64,000 bases of DNA from Capra hircus (lineage: Eukaryota; Chordata; Mammalia; Artiodactyla; Bovidae), in the NCBI RefSeq assembly GCF_001704415.2, contig NC_030814.1:73339121-73403120 (forward strand), read 5' to 3'. Positions 10,945 to 22,080 of this stretch are shown here, piece by piece. Numbering within the stretch: the stretch's first letter is position 1; every line of letters starts with the position of its first letter. The translations under genes and the position numbers were made by a program. The notes under the pieces were generated by a model, which was given only the letters and a program-made list of their open reading frames with translations, had not been told where the DNA came from and made no database searches.

Positions 10945-11420
10945 TTTCACAAGAATTTATTAGGTTTGCACTTATGCTTACTTTGTGCTCAGTGCTAAAA
11001 TCTGAGGGAAATATTGAAAAGAATAATAGTTTCCTTGCCTAGAGAATTTCAAAATCTAGCTGGCAAGATGAATTCTTATACAAATATCATCATTAAGTTA
11101 TAATTGAAAAGATTAAAAAAAAAAAACCCCAGACTGGTTTTAAGGGAAGTAAAAGTTTCAGAGGATGGAGAGATGAAAGTGTTCTGAAATGGACAGAAAA
11201 GGTTCCTATGGAGTGAGGAGGGATATGTGGGGTTGGGATTATCACAGGGAAGAGTGAGACCTTCTGTGTGGCAAGGGGAGACCCAGTGAGCAAAGACCTG
11301 GGACTGGCATGAACACGGCTGCTGTGAGGACAAGAGAGGCCACCAGCCTGACCGGAGTGGTGTGTGCTTGAGAGAGAGGAGGAGATCAAAACCAAATGTT
11401 GGAGACCCCTGACAGGTGGT
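10945..11420 (-). mobile_element. L2-type LINE relic, minus strand
   Basis: gcttactttgtgctcagtgc near the left edge and gagcaaagacctgggactgg, ctgctgtgaggacaagagag, gccaccagcctgaccggag and ggaggagatcaaaacc follow the order seen in minus-strand L2 copies. The long minus-strand frame here (to 145 residues) is repeat-derived. Identity is low, so the call is tentative. Confidence 0.5.
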
Positions 11421-11629
11421 CTGTGATCTTGACTCAGCCGCTTCAGTGCCCAAGGTCGAGGTGTGGCAAGAGGTGGAGTGGTAGTGGGGTTGGAGGGAGG
11501 TGCAGGGGCTCATCCTAGCACCTCTACGCCACTCTGTCCTCTAGGTTTCAACTTTGCTCCAATCAGCGCTCAGTTTTTTGACCTGAAAACTCCCAGTGAT
11601 GAACCAGCCTGATCTCTCTATAAAGCAGC

Positions 11630-11820
11630 GGTTCTCAAACTTGAGTGTGCATCAGCCCCTTCAGGGATCTCATTTTAAATGGGGATTCCTGGGGCTTGTC
11701 CCCCACCACACACCCGAGTTCTGATTCCGTAGGATAGTTCCGGAGGAATTAGGGAGCTGCATTTTTGCAAGAAGCCAGGGTGCTCCATAGACCACACTTT
11801 GCAAATATTGCCCTAAGGAG
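11630..11820 (+). mobile_element. MER5A-type hAT DNA transposon
   Basis: Left end agcggttctcaaacttgag, centre ggcttgtcccccaccac and gttctgattccgtagg, then gggagctgcatttttgcaag, right end gaccacactttgcaaatattg. The left inverted repeat is preserved, the right one is eroded. Non-autonomous. Confidence 0.75.
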
Positions 11821-13620
11821 TAAGTGGTTCAAGGAGCAGAAAAAACTTAGAAGATGGGCAGCCAGCAGAAGTCGTGTATAATAGAAGCAAATGCACAGTT
11901 CACCACTGTGATGCTGTTTTTGATGAAATTTAAACACTGTCCAAATAATTCTTAGCCTTCCCAATATCTAGGGACTTACCTTAATTTGATGAGTAAAGTG
12001 ATATATATGGTAGACATGGAAACGATCCAGTTTCCAGAAGCTCAAGTTGTGAGAATACTCAAGCTCCCCTTAATCCAAGGACATCCTGAGAGCAGCCACT
12101 TGAATTTATGCTTGGCTATCAGCTGGGCTCAGAGCAGCTCATTTTAAACTACAATTAGTAGCAAATTATAGTCAGACTGACTTTCAAAAGAGCTGGTTAC
12201 ATTCTGCTAGGAAACAATTTAAAGGATCAGATTGGTAGTGCCTCTAAATCAGGCAGGCTCATCTGGCTCCCAAGACTGGGGCCTCCCAGCCCTGCAAAGA
12301 TGGATTCTTGTTTAGCAGAAAGTTCAGGTTTGGGCTTTGGTATTCTCATCAGTGTTCACTGACAATAGCCGGATCTGCCTGGAGAGGGTGCAGAGAACTC
12401 AGTGGCAAACATGCAGAATGGTAAGGATGTGTGTTCCTTCTGCAAATGGTGAGAACTGCCAGGGACTGTGGTACCCAGCTTCTTCAATCTTGTGGTGTGA
12501 CCTCTCTGCAAGCCTTGTTAGGAAGTCAAGAAGCCCCAGAGGTCACACCAAGGAGGGAAACTCCTCCGTCAACTGCTCTCTCATTCAGTACACACTACAG
12601 AAAGGCCAGACAGCACAGAGTAAAATCATGCCACTGGGCTCCCTGCAAAGTCACACCGTTCCAGTGTGATGCCTGGCACGCTGTCAGTGTGTGCATTGTG
12701 GGGTGTGCGCGGCGTGTGCAGTGTGTCAGTGTGGGGTGTGCAGAGTGGGGTACCGTTTTCAATGGGTCAAGTGAACCTCCTCAGAGTTATAATTTGAGGA
12801 AACTGTAAAAGGTATTTCATTTCTTCTATCACAGCTATGGGGGCATGGTGGGGGAAGCTGCTGCAATTCTTATTTCACCAGAAGTTTATTTCCTTTTGTT
12901 TCCCAATCTCCTGCAGTTTTATAATGAGAGCACAGCCATTTCACTTGAGATAAAAGCAAAGGGAAGAACTCTTAATAGTGAAGGAAACATATTTTAAAAC
13001 CAATACCACTCCTCTTTTTTTTTTTTTTTTCCCAACCTGTCAGCAAAAAAACTGTTTGGCTTTTATGTGATGCTAGTTGGCTAGAGTCAAGAATTCACTG
13101 GGGGTATGTGCAGGTTAAGCGAGTCCAGTGCAGCTGCCTTGCTCATCCATGCCTGCGTGCAAACACCTATAATGCCTGGAGTTAAGGAAACAAAATCCCC
13201 CACTTCTGTGAATTTCCAGTTAAGGCATTAAAGGCACTAAAGGCAACCTTCTTCACCTGCCCCCAGGGACAACACAGGTCAAGGGAGAGAATGTTGTTGA
13301 ACTACACTGAATTCGATTCAAAAGTCAACACCCTTTTCAAAAATGTAAAAAATTTTGCTTGCTTTAAATATCTACCAGGCACTGAATGGGTGGGTTATTG
13401 GCGACTCTCCAGGACCACCTAGTCTCTGACTACCACCCAGGTATCTTCCAGTCTCCAACTCAAGATAAAGGAGAGACACCCATCCTGAAACACGTCTTGC
13501 ATGTTTTCTTCTCTTTCTTTGATTATCCTCCATTCACTGCTTAGCATGGACGAATTAGCTGTTATAGGGGTAGCAGGAGATGAACTCGGTGTGTTCATGT
13601 GCTGTTGTATACACCAAAGG
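11821..13620. other. Repeat-poor stretch
   Basis: About 1.8 kb without a recognised gene. Overlapping plus-strand frames at 12337-12808 (110 and 125 residues) have no known domain. A GT-rich tract lies at about 12685-12750 and a T-run at about 13015-13030. Confidence 0.5.
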
Positions 13621-13655
13621 AGAAAGTGACGTGAACTCAGGGCCTCATGAACTCT

Positions 13656-13850
13656 CAGGCTTCCCTGGTGGCTCAGCTGGTAAAGAATCTGCCTGCAGTA
13701 CAGGAGATCTGGGTTTGATCTCTGGGTTGGGAAGATCCCCTGGAGAAAGGAACGGCTACCCTCTCCAGTATTCTGGCCTGGAGAATTCCATGGACTGTGT
13801 AGTCCATGAGGTCGCAGAGAGTCGGACACGACTGAGTGACTTTCACTTTC
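13656..13850 (+). mobile_element. Bov-tA2 SINE flanked by long direct repeats
   Basis: Head aggcttccctggtggctcag, then gaagatcccctggagaaag, one Bov-A unit and tail gactttcactttc. The 25-bp flanks at 13621-13645 and 13851-13875 are identical at 24 positions. Ten extra bases (13646-13655) separate the left flank from the SINE head. The B box has changed to gtttgatctc, so the Pol III promoter is probably weak. Confidence 0.95.
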
Positions 13851-14009
13851 AGAAAGTGACGTGAACCCAGGGCCTGAAGACTCCTAAATGCTTCTGGGTG
13901 GAGATAGGGAGACTTGTCTTCACTCTCCTGAGTGGGACTGCTGGAAATAGGGCGGGTACGGTCATTCTTGCCAACCCTGTTATTTTTTTCACTCTAATGC
14001 ACATCACAT

Positions 14010-14160
14010 CAACTCTGTGAACTAGGTATTATTATCCACACACAAAGAAAGAAGGCTCAAAGAGGTTATGTAATTTGCTCAAGACTGTGCATCTGGAAGA
14101 AGCTGAAACAGGATCCACTTCTGACTTGGCCCAGGATTGTACCATCTGGGCTGGCCTCTA
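14010..14160 (-). mobile_element. MIR SINE, minus strand
   Basis: ctctgtgaactaggtattat, ctcaaagaggttatgtaatt, tgctcaagactgtgcatctg and ggatccacttctgac follow the complement of MIR. Confidence 0.6.
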
Positions 14161-14245
14161 GAGACAGGAAGCTGCCCAGGGGCGGAGCCAGTGCTCTCAA
14201 AGGACATGCCCCTCACTTATGATGGTTAATTCAGGGGAGGGGCTG

Positions 14246-14300
14246 TATGTGTGTGTGTCTCTCTCTCTATACACACACACATATGTATATATCTAAATTT
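14246..14300. repeat. Compound microsatellite (TG/TC/AC/AT)
   Basis: Successive short runs of tg, tc, ac and ta: gtatgtgtgtgtgtctctct followed by atacacacacacatatg. Confidence 0.8.
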
Positions 14301-16599
14301 GTGTATATGTTAGTCTCCAAGAACAGCAACACAGGTGAGAAGGGCTATTTTGCTGCTCAGCAGGCACGGCTCCTAACCACCTGCCCTAGTTCTCTCCTTT
14401 CCTCTTTGAGGATTTTTTTCCCCTCTGAAGTGACATTGGGAGGCAGAAGAATCTTGCAGAGGTGTTATGAATAATGACACTAGTGTTATGTGCTGCATAA
14501 GCTCCTGATTGCATAGAGCTATCAGATACCTGGGTGGGAATGGGGAGGTAGAGGAAGGGAACAGTGCAGGCATCTTCTCTTTGGGCAAAAGAAACTCAGA
14601 CCATCCTGCCTGTTGGGCAAATATACAACAGGGCACTTGTTCCCATGTCCTTAGCAGAGACGTTTTTGTAGAAGCACTGTTATTTGCTTTTTCTGGGTAT
14701 CTATTTAGAGGCAGGATTCCTCCCCCAGGTGGCCCTCTGAATGGAGGTGGAAAAGGAGATGAGTGAGAAGGGAATTTACAAGTATTGTCCAGGTGCAGCA
14801 TGTTGGGTATGTGGCCCCTTGTTTCACCTGCATTTTTAGAACCAGAGAGGACAGTGTCTGCTTCCTCTCAGCCCAGAAGATGGACTCGGATCTTCTGCAT
14901 CGGTCAGCTAAGACAACTTCTGTGAGAAAATGTTTTCTAACGTGGGGCTTTTCTTGGAGGAAAACCTCTGAAGTGGAAAACCCATAATCTGGTTAGGATG
15001 TAATTTCTTCTTTCCTTTTGCTTGCTCTAGGTCTTCACTCATTCCGTTTGTCTTTTAAGACACTGGGACTTTAATTAATCCCACTTTTTCTTTATCTCCA
15101 GGGATTTAGCTTATTTTAAGATGGCAGATTACCAAACCCTTTTTCTTCATCTTTCCAAAGATTTGCAAACTGCCAGAACTACTTAAATATGGGTAATCTG
15201 AAGAAATGTTGGCTTATTCTATCCAAATATGGGTGTTGTTTTTTCCCCTAGATGAGTACAAAATGACTTTTTGGAGTTGAGAGGAAACTGAAATTATTTT
15301 ATTATTTTATACAGGAAGACAGAACCCCGAGAAAGAGCAGAAAGTGATACAAGAATAACATTAGACTGGGGTGGAAGTTTCTCTATGCTTTTAATTTTCA
15401 CGAACGCTCGCCACCCTTTTCCACACAAACCTTGACTGCTGATGAATTGCTGCTGTTTTGAAAAGGGTGAAAAGTCAATCCACTGCCGTGAGTTTGACTC
15501 TCAGGATTATCACCAGAAGAAAGCCTGTGAAAGCGTGCCTTGCAACGGCAGGCTTTCTAATTTCTTTGATAAGTCCTCCACTGTTCTGTTTTGGTGCCGC
15601 TGGGACTGACCTACTTTGTCCCTTCGTTACAGGGTTGTGCATAGTTATTAATAACAGGACGAGGAGGCTCTGATGTTCAGACTTGTCCCTGAAACGCAGC
15701 AAGACCTCTCAGCTTCAAATCCCCAGCCCGGCTTCATGAATTTTATTTATGCATTCATTTATTTATGTGATGTCTGGTGCCGAGCGGTGGATGAAAAATT
15801 AAAACGTAAATTCATCAGCAGGACCCAGAGCATAGCTGGATTAAAATTTGAACTCCTGAACTTCGAGGACCCTCCTGCCACAAAGGAAACAAGATCATCA
15901 AGAGCCCCACAAACAAAGGAAGAGCTTCTCTCTCCTCCCCCATCAACAGGCGAAAAGGCGGACCTGAGAACACTCAGGCTCCAAATGTCACTCACAACAT
16001 CCCAAACCAAAACGAAAGCAATGCGCCAAACAGCCACACAAACAGAGGCAGGCGGGACAGGCTTCTAGTAAGCCCTGGTCAGTTGCCAAAATTAGCTTCT
16101 GGCTGCGGGCCCTGAGGGAATTACGTAATTCCCAGATAAGGGCCCTCAACTTCAAATTTCATCCTCTCATCTTAGACTTTTACTCTGAAGAGCTGGCAGC
16201 AAAAATAGGTGAGAATCTCACTTCCACTGATGCAGTGAGGCTGCTGATTTCTATTAGGCAATTTTGTTGTTCAAGTCATTGGGATGGTGATGGAAGGAAA
16301 TGCCATGTTTGTGAGATAATAGAATAACCCCACCCCCACCCCCACCAAAGTAACCACATTGCCCTCCATTTCATACTCTTGAGTCACCCGTGAACTGATT
16401 CTCTGAGATCAGTAAACGCAAGTGTCCGCAGTGGAGGACTTCACCCTTCCACAGTGGGATGGCAGGCTCTGACCGAAGAACGGAGCTGATGTGCTGGGGT
16501 CTTGCTAAAGAGAAACAAGAGGCATAGGAGAGAGTTGAGGCTGGTGGCTGCCATCAGAAGACATATTAGCGAAATGACCCCTGAGAACCAGATACCTTA
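14301..16599. other. Repeat-free stretch
   Basis: About 2.3 kb with no recognised transposon, rare in this window. Frames include 142 residues on minus (14373-14801) and 131 residues on plus (15673-16068); neither shows a domain I know. It contains the palindrome at 16116-16133 and a C-rich tract at 16326-16346. Confidence 0.5.
16116..16133. promoter_or_regulatory. Perfect 18-bp palindrome with a PAR-bZIP-type core
   Basis: gggaattacgtaattccc equals its own complement over all 18 bases. Its centre, attacgtaat, fits the binding consensus of PAR bZIP factors and NFIL3 (rttaygtaay) in both directions. It lies in transposon-free sequence. Function is inference only. Confidence 0.35.
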
Positions 16600-16760
16600 C
16601 AGATGTCCTCTCATTTCCTACTCATAACAGCCTTATAACGTATGATTCTCTTTTCATAGGGGAGGAAATTGAGTCAAGGATAAAGCAGCCTGCCTTCAAT
16701 CACACAGCTGGTTAGTATGGCTGGGGCCTGAAAGACTTCACAGCTTATTCCACACCCCAG
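16600..16760 (-). mobile_element. MIR SINE, minus strand
   Basis: cctctcatttcctactcata, ggggaggaaattgagtcaag and tcaatcacacagctggttag are the complement of the MIR core in the right order. Confidence 0.6.
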
Positions 16761-16904
16761 TCCAAAAAAGGTCTGCTATGTCAAGTTCACGGGATTTAGG
16801 TAAAGCATCCAGTGGCTTCATTAGTTCCATAGGACCCTGTATGATTGAGCTGCTGAAGGTCTTTATTGCTAGCATCAAGGTTGCCTCTGTGTTTTCTTAT
16901 GGCT

Positions 16905-17110
16905 CCTAGCCATGTGTGGCCATTTACATTTAGATTAATTATGATAAAATCAAACCATTTAGTTCCTCTATCACACTAGCCACATGTCAGTGGTCAGTAA
17001 CCACATGTGGCTAGCGGCAGTCTTTCTGGGCGGCACAGGCTTCTAGCATGTTTTCAACTTCACTAAAAGAGTTGGCTAACGATGGAGATGGAACATTCTA
17101 GTTGTTAATT
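16905..17110. mobile_element. Old interspersed repeat, probably a DNA transposon relic
   Basis: gtggccatttacatttagat, cactagccacatgtcagtgg, aaccacatgtggctagcggc and gatggaacattctagttg match the order of a common old mammalian repeat with a ccacatgtggctag core. I am not sure of its formal name. Confidence 0.45.
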
Positions 17111-17540
17111 TGACCTCCCCTTTGTAGCCTGCACTTAGTTCTTCTGGGCCTGAAATCCAGACCTATCAAAGCAGACATTCTAGTCCTACTCTGGGTTTCC
17201 ACCGGGATAGGCTTCCCCTAAGCACGTCTGACCTCTGTTTGCCTCTTTATACTCAGTGTACTCCAGGGAGTCTACTCCAGCAAATCAGATGCTTTCCGAT
17301 TGGTCAGTTTGGGAAGACTAACTTGCAATGAGTTACCCACTGAGAACAAGTTCCGCTGGTCCCCCAAGGCTCTGCCCCTGGGGTGGGCATGGTTTGGGGA
17401 TGCCCGATGCCTTCTGTTTGCCTGTAAATCCACTCTCTAATCTTGTCCATGCTGCTCTGAGCTCCAGGAGGCTGGTCTACATCCATGAGGTCCTTACACC
17501 TCTGTCAGACCCGCTGTATTGTGTGATCTTACGCTCCCAA
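17111..17540. other. Unassigned stretch
   Basis: No recognised gene. It may include the decayed beginning of the ERVL relic that follows. Overlapping short frames on both strands have no support. Confidence 0.35.
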
Positions 17541-17544
17541 CTGT

Positions 17545-19985
17545 AATTTATGGCCAAGTGGAAGGGCTACATCATGGAGAGGGCACAAGCAGGGGCAGGG
17601 GCACAGAAACCACACGAGCAGGTCGCCTGGTGTGTGTTCCCTCCCATCCTTCCACTGATGCCTCTCCCTCAGTTCACATCTATGACTATAGGGCACGAGA
17701 AGGTCTATTGATGAGCAAACTAGCACCCTAACAGGCAGGGCAAGGAAAGAGAAGAAAGAGGCATACTACTACAGATTGGTAGGTAGTAGTTTTCACAAGC
17801 AAGGGAATTTACATAGAAGGCTTGTCAAGACCAGTAGATCTCCAAACCAGACAGGTAGAATCCTAAAGTTTGTATGGAGGCCTTAACTGAGTACAGCCAT
17901 GTATACTATCCAGAGGGTCTCAAAAACACATTGATCTTTCAAGGCTGTGCTCATGAAAATGGCTCCAGCTATGGAAATAATGGATAGCATTTACATTCCA
18001 AGGAGGGGCAGAGAGTGGGGAGCCTCCCATTGCCTAATTCCATCTCTCTGGTCAACCGGAGGTCAGACCCTCTCTGTGACCTTCTCCAATGAGACCCCTG
18101 TGACCATCTGATGTTGAAGGTAAAAGGTCACACTGGTTCATAGATGGACTGGATTTTTATGTGAGTGTAAACTGAAAGTGGGCTGCTCTCTTACAGTCCC
18201 ATTCAGGGATGGCCCTGAAAGAAAGAGTGAAGGGAAATCCTCCCAACAGAGATTTGAGAGATGTATCTGATCCACCACTATGTATAGAAGGAGAGGGCTT
18301 TCCAGGTGGCTCAGTGTTAAAAAATCCACCTGCCGATGCAGGAGACACAGGAGATGTGGGTTCAGTCCCAAGGTTGGGAAGATCCCCTAGAGTAGGAAAT
18401 GGCAACCCATTCCAGTATTCTTGCCTGGGAAATGCCATGGACAGAGGAGCCCGGTGGGCTACAGTCCATGGGTTGCAAAGAGTGGGACACAACTGAGCAT
18501 GCACTCACTCACGCATGGAAAGAGAAGTAGCCCAAAGTAACAACAAATATCTGAATGATCAAGGCCTGGAAAGAGGAAGATTGGAGGATTAAGGACCAGG
18601 AGAGCTGGGGAAGCCTGTGGAAGCATCCATGGGCTGGAGCATGGTGTGTGACAGACTTCGCATCAGATATTAATGCTCACCAGAAAGCATGTGTTAACCA
18701 TGGAAGAGGCACTAAACAGCCAAGGTGGTGAAGTGACTTAGCCAGCTGAATTCAGTCCTTGGATGGATACTCAGTACTGGCAAAGTGCGCTTCTTGTCAC
18801 GGTATCAGGAATGAAAGCTGTGCATTGACTCAACAGCATGGGCTTCCTCTCATCAACGCTGGTTTGCCACTGCTGAAAGCCCAGTTTTCTAGGAGCAGAG
18901 ATGAGAACTGAGCTGCTAATTTGACACCGTCCCCTGTAGAGGCCCACCAGCCACTTGGTGGCAAGTCAATACATCAGACCCCTCTGCTCTTGGAAGGAGC
19001 AGCTGTCGGTCTTGACTGAATCAGCATGCACAGCAGATACGAAATTGCATGAAAGCATCTGCGTGACAGAGGACTTAGAGAGTGCCTGATTCCCTGCCAC
19101 AGGGTTTCGGTGAACTGAAGAGCCCGGTTATAGACCAGGAGGTGTGGCTGTGGGCACATGACCTTGGAATCTGCTGACCTCATTATACGCTGCATCATCC
19201 AGAAATTGTCTGTGTAAATAGCTCCTTAACGAAGATCCAGCTTAGAGATGTTAAACTGTGAGGATTGGCACCATCCTCTAGGACACAGTATATACCCTAC
19301 ATCAACAACTGTTATGGAGGGCAGTGTCCCCAGCAGCAAGCGTGAATCGGCGTAGAAGTGGGTGTGGCTCTCCTTATATCACTCTCAGTGACCTACTTAG
19401 GGAATTTGTGCTTCCTGTTACTGCATTTCTAGGCTTTGGGGGCTTGATTCCCAGAGGGAGAACATTTCTATCCAGTTGGGTGTCCCAATAAGCTCTTAAG
19501 TTCTATCTACTGGCTGACCCTGTGCCAGTCTATCAAGCAAGGGAACTAGCTTCCATCCCAGTAGGAGTACTTGACTCTAATGATCAGGAGGAGGTAAGGC
19601 TGCTGTAACATACTGGGGTGTCTCTTGGAACCCCCTTGCCCACTTTAACAATAAATGGATGAAGGGGTAACCATAGTCTGAGAAGGGCATAGTGACCAGG
19701 GGCTCAGATCATCTTGCTGATGAGGGCCAGGATGACCCCGCCAGGTTAGACCCACAGAGATGCTAGCCGAGGGGGAGAGGAATCTAAAATGAGGAGCAGA
19801 GTGGAGGGATGGTGTGTATCTGTTACCTGGAAAGCAGCTGCAGCAACAGGAGCTGGACTTCATGTCACTCACCTTCCTCTGGTAAGTTGACCCAGAAAAA
19901 CAGGCCAGCCAGAATCCTGGAGAAGGTGTTCCCAGATTTTACTATTGAAGAAAGTGGATCCAGGTGGCTCAGGACTGAACCCTAG
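17545..19985 (+). mobile_element. ERVL-type endogenous retrovirus internal relic
   Basis: Several blocks match in order the internal (pol-side) region of old ERVL-like elements: atcaggaatgaaagctgtgc with tcaacagcatgggcttcc, cacttggtggcaagtcaata, gtgacctacttagggaattt, actctaatgatcaggagg, ttaacaataaatggatgaa and agatgctagccgaggggg. Coding capacity is gone, with frequent stops in every frame. It is interrupted by a Bov-tA at 18296-18512. I see no paired LTRs at its ends, so the boundaries are approximate. The MLT2-type LTR at 51.7 kb is a related but separate insertion. Confidence 0.55.
18296..18512 (+). mobile_element. Bov-tA SINE
   Basis: Head gggctttccaggtggctcag, B-box region ggttcagtccc (one change from consensus), then ggaaatggcaacccattcc and one Bov-A unit, tail with cactcactcacgc. 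Inserted in the ERVL relic. No clear target duplication. Confidence 0.95.
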
Positions 19986-20114
19986 AGAGTACATTGGGGA
20001 CTCTGCCAGGTCCCCTTTAAGAGGAGCTCATTCTCCCAGCTTCTGAGAATGGGAGTGATTTGTGCCTCTGAGATGAAGCCTCTCTGGGAATTGCCTTCCA
20101 CTAAAGAGAGCAAC

Positions 20115-20385
20115 GGAGAAGGCAATGGCACCCCACTCCAGTACTCTTGACTGGAAAATCCCATGGACGGAGGAGCCTGGTAGGCTGCAGTCCATGGGGT
20201 CGCAAAAAGTCGGACACGACTGAGCGACTTCACTTTCACTTTTCACTTTCATGCATTGGAGAAGGAAATGGCAACCCACTCCAGTGTTCTTGCCTGGAGA
20301 ATCCCAGGGAGGGGGAGCCTGGTGGGCTGCCGTCTATGGGGTCGCACAGAGTCGGACACGACTGAAGCGACTTAGCAGCAGCAGC
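20115..20385 (+). mobile_element. Bov-A2 SINE with perfect 12-bp target duplication
   Basis: Two Bov-A units starting ggagaaggcaatggcacccc and ggagaaggaaatggcaaccc, ending in an (agc)n tail. aaagagagcaac is repeated exactly at 20103-20114 and 20386-20397. The right copy is also the left flank of the next SINE. Confidence 0.95.
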
Positions 20386-20399
20386 AAAGAGAGCAACAG

Positions 20400-20610
20400 A
20401 AGGGCTTGTCTGGTGGCTCAGTGGTAAAGAATTCACCTGCCGATGCCAAAGATGTAGGTTCGATCCCTGAGTCAGGAAGATCCCCTGGAGAAGGAAACGG
20501 CAACCCACTCCAGTATTCTTGCCTGGGAAATCCCATGGACAGAGGAGCCTGGCAGGCTACAGTCCATGGGGTCTCAAAAGAGCCAGACGTGACTAAACAA
20601 GAACAACAGC
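20400..20610 (+). mobile_element. Bov-tA SINE at the same target site
   Basis: Head agggcttgtctggtggctca, intact B box, one Bov-A unit, tail aacaagaacaacagc. Its flanks, 20386-20399 and 20611-20624, match at 13 of 14 positions. It must have inserted before the Bov-A2, which then split off a further copy of the target. Confidence 0.95.
20414..20466 (+). promoter_or_regulatory. Internal RNA polymerase III promoter of a Bov-tA
   Basis: A box tggctcagtgg at 20414-20424 and B box gttcgatcc at 20458-20466 both fit the tRNA-type consensus. Most other Bov-tA heads in the window have lost one of the boxes. This is a SINE promoter, not a tRNA gene. Activity is inferred. Confidence 0.55.
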
Positions 20611-20624
20611 AAAGAGAGCCACAG

Positions 20625-21570
20625 GTCATGATGTCTGCAGGTCACACTCCACTCCCAGAGGCAGCCTGCATCCAGTGTGTGATGAGGGTAAAAGCCCAGC
20701 TTCCTTGCATCAATCAAGCAGGACGTCTGGGAAGGCTCATCCCAGTCTCTGGGTCAGATGAGGCTTTAGGTGGCACTTCTTAGGGATTCAGCACCTCCCT
20801 GGCCCAGCTCCACTTCTTCCCTCCGCAACAGGCATAGCTCTTGAGTGTAAGTAAGCCCCGCTAAACCTCCTGTTTGCTAAATCTCTTTCAGAGCCCTTTT
20901 CCTGGGGCACTGACTTCGGACAGTGCTCTTCCTCAGCTCAGAGTACTTTCCCTGCTCACCCTTCTGATGGATTTTCTTTGAATTATCCAGATTTGAATGT
21001 GTCCTCTGAGCGCTGCTGGGACCCTCATTGACTGGCACAGTGACATGGGGCAGCCCCGCTGCAAGTTCCAGACACCCGCCACCCCTGCCCCCCCCAACTG
21101 GTGAGTAAGTCTGCCTGGTTCTGAGGATCACTGTCAGTAGGACCCCCTGCTCGCATATAGAATCTGCATCCTCAAACCTACAAAAAATCAATTCGATTAA
21201 GACATTTTGGCTTCTCCATTAATTCTGTGTTTAAATTATTCATATTCAGAGCGTGAGTGGGGAAACACTCATTGGTGGCTCCCTCAGAAACCCCTGACCC
21301 CAAGGAGTGCAACTTGTACCAGATTTAGATGCAGCAGCCAAGTGTTTGGCCTGATCAAGGGTTCGTTTTTGACTGCGTGTTTATTTCTGTGTGTGTGTGT
21401 GTATGGGTATCTAGCAAGCTTGGCCTCCTTTCAACAGGACAGCTATTCCCCTCCCACCCCACACACACTGCCCCTCATGGGACCCTTACAGAATGAGCAG
21501 GTTGATTGAATCTGTTTGAATCTCAAAGTTATTTAAGATGTTGATGTGTTCTGTACCTAAAATCGCTTTT
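20625..21570. other. Repeat-poor stretch
   Basis: About 0.95 kb with no recognised repeat except a (gt)n run near 21389-21402. Frames of 100-104 residues on each strand lack known domains. Confidence 0.5.
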
Positions 21571-21574
21571 TAAA

Positions 21575-21745
21575 ATTTATTTTTTCATTGCATAATTAAT
21601 AAGTGAACTCATTCCCTTTGTTTAAAAAATAATTAAAGCATTCCAGATAAGGTGAAAATTCCTTTTGGCTGTGACACCAGTCCCAGTCCCCTCCCAGAAG
21701 ACAAATTATTACCCTCCAGACATTTTCCAAATTGGCAGTGTCTAT
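21575..21745 (-). mobile_element. Possible old L1 3' UTR fragment
   Basis: cattccctttgtttaaaaa, gcattccagataaggtg and cccagtcccctcccagaag followed by caaattattaccctccag resemble the complement of a block in old L1 3' UTRs. Low identity, tentative. Confidence 0.35.
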
Positions 21746-21769
21746 TTAAGTTAAAGTTGTTCCTTTTCC

Positions 21770-22080
21770 TTGACTTGAAAATTCTACTTTTCAGAAGTTA
21801 CACTGAAGAAAGCCTCTTGAATATGCATGAGAAAGAATGAACAAGGATATTTACAGCAGCATTGTTTATAATAGCCGTAAAGGTAAGCGGCTTAGTAGGG
21901 GTCTAAATAAATTGTGGTATATCTTTAAATTGACACTGGACACAGTAGTGAACACAGTGAGGTAGCTCTGTAAGTGCTAACATGAAAAAAGTCTTCAGAA
22001 AGTATAGTGGTGTGAAAAAGGAAGTTGCAAATGATAAATGTACTATGATTCTGTTTTATCTGGGTTATTAAAATAATTGC
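21770..22080 (+). mobile_element. Old L1 (L1M-type) 3' region
   Basis: acaaggatatttacagcagc, attgtttataatagcc, ctaaataaattgtggtatat and gtgtgaaaaaggaagttgca follow the order of the end of ORF2 and start of the 3' UTR in old L1. Frames are broken. Confidence 0.6.

Noticed and set aside
12685..12750. GT-rich tandem pattern as a regulatory repeat
   Set aside because: Imperfect and short, consistent with ordinary slippage; nothing ties it to a gene.
15230..15260. Polypyrimidine tract followed by cag-like acceptor and ATG as an exon start
   Set aside because: The frame that follows closes within a few codons and no donor site or conserved peptide is evident.
20404..20470. tRNA-gene-like A and B boxes
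   Set aside because: They belong to the tRNA-Glu-derived head of a Bov-tA SINE. No full cloverleaf, anticodon arm or terminator is present, so no tRNA gene is called.
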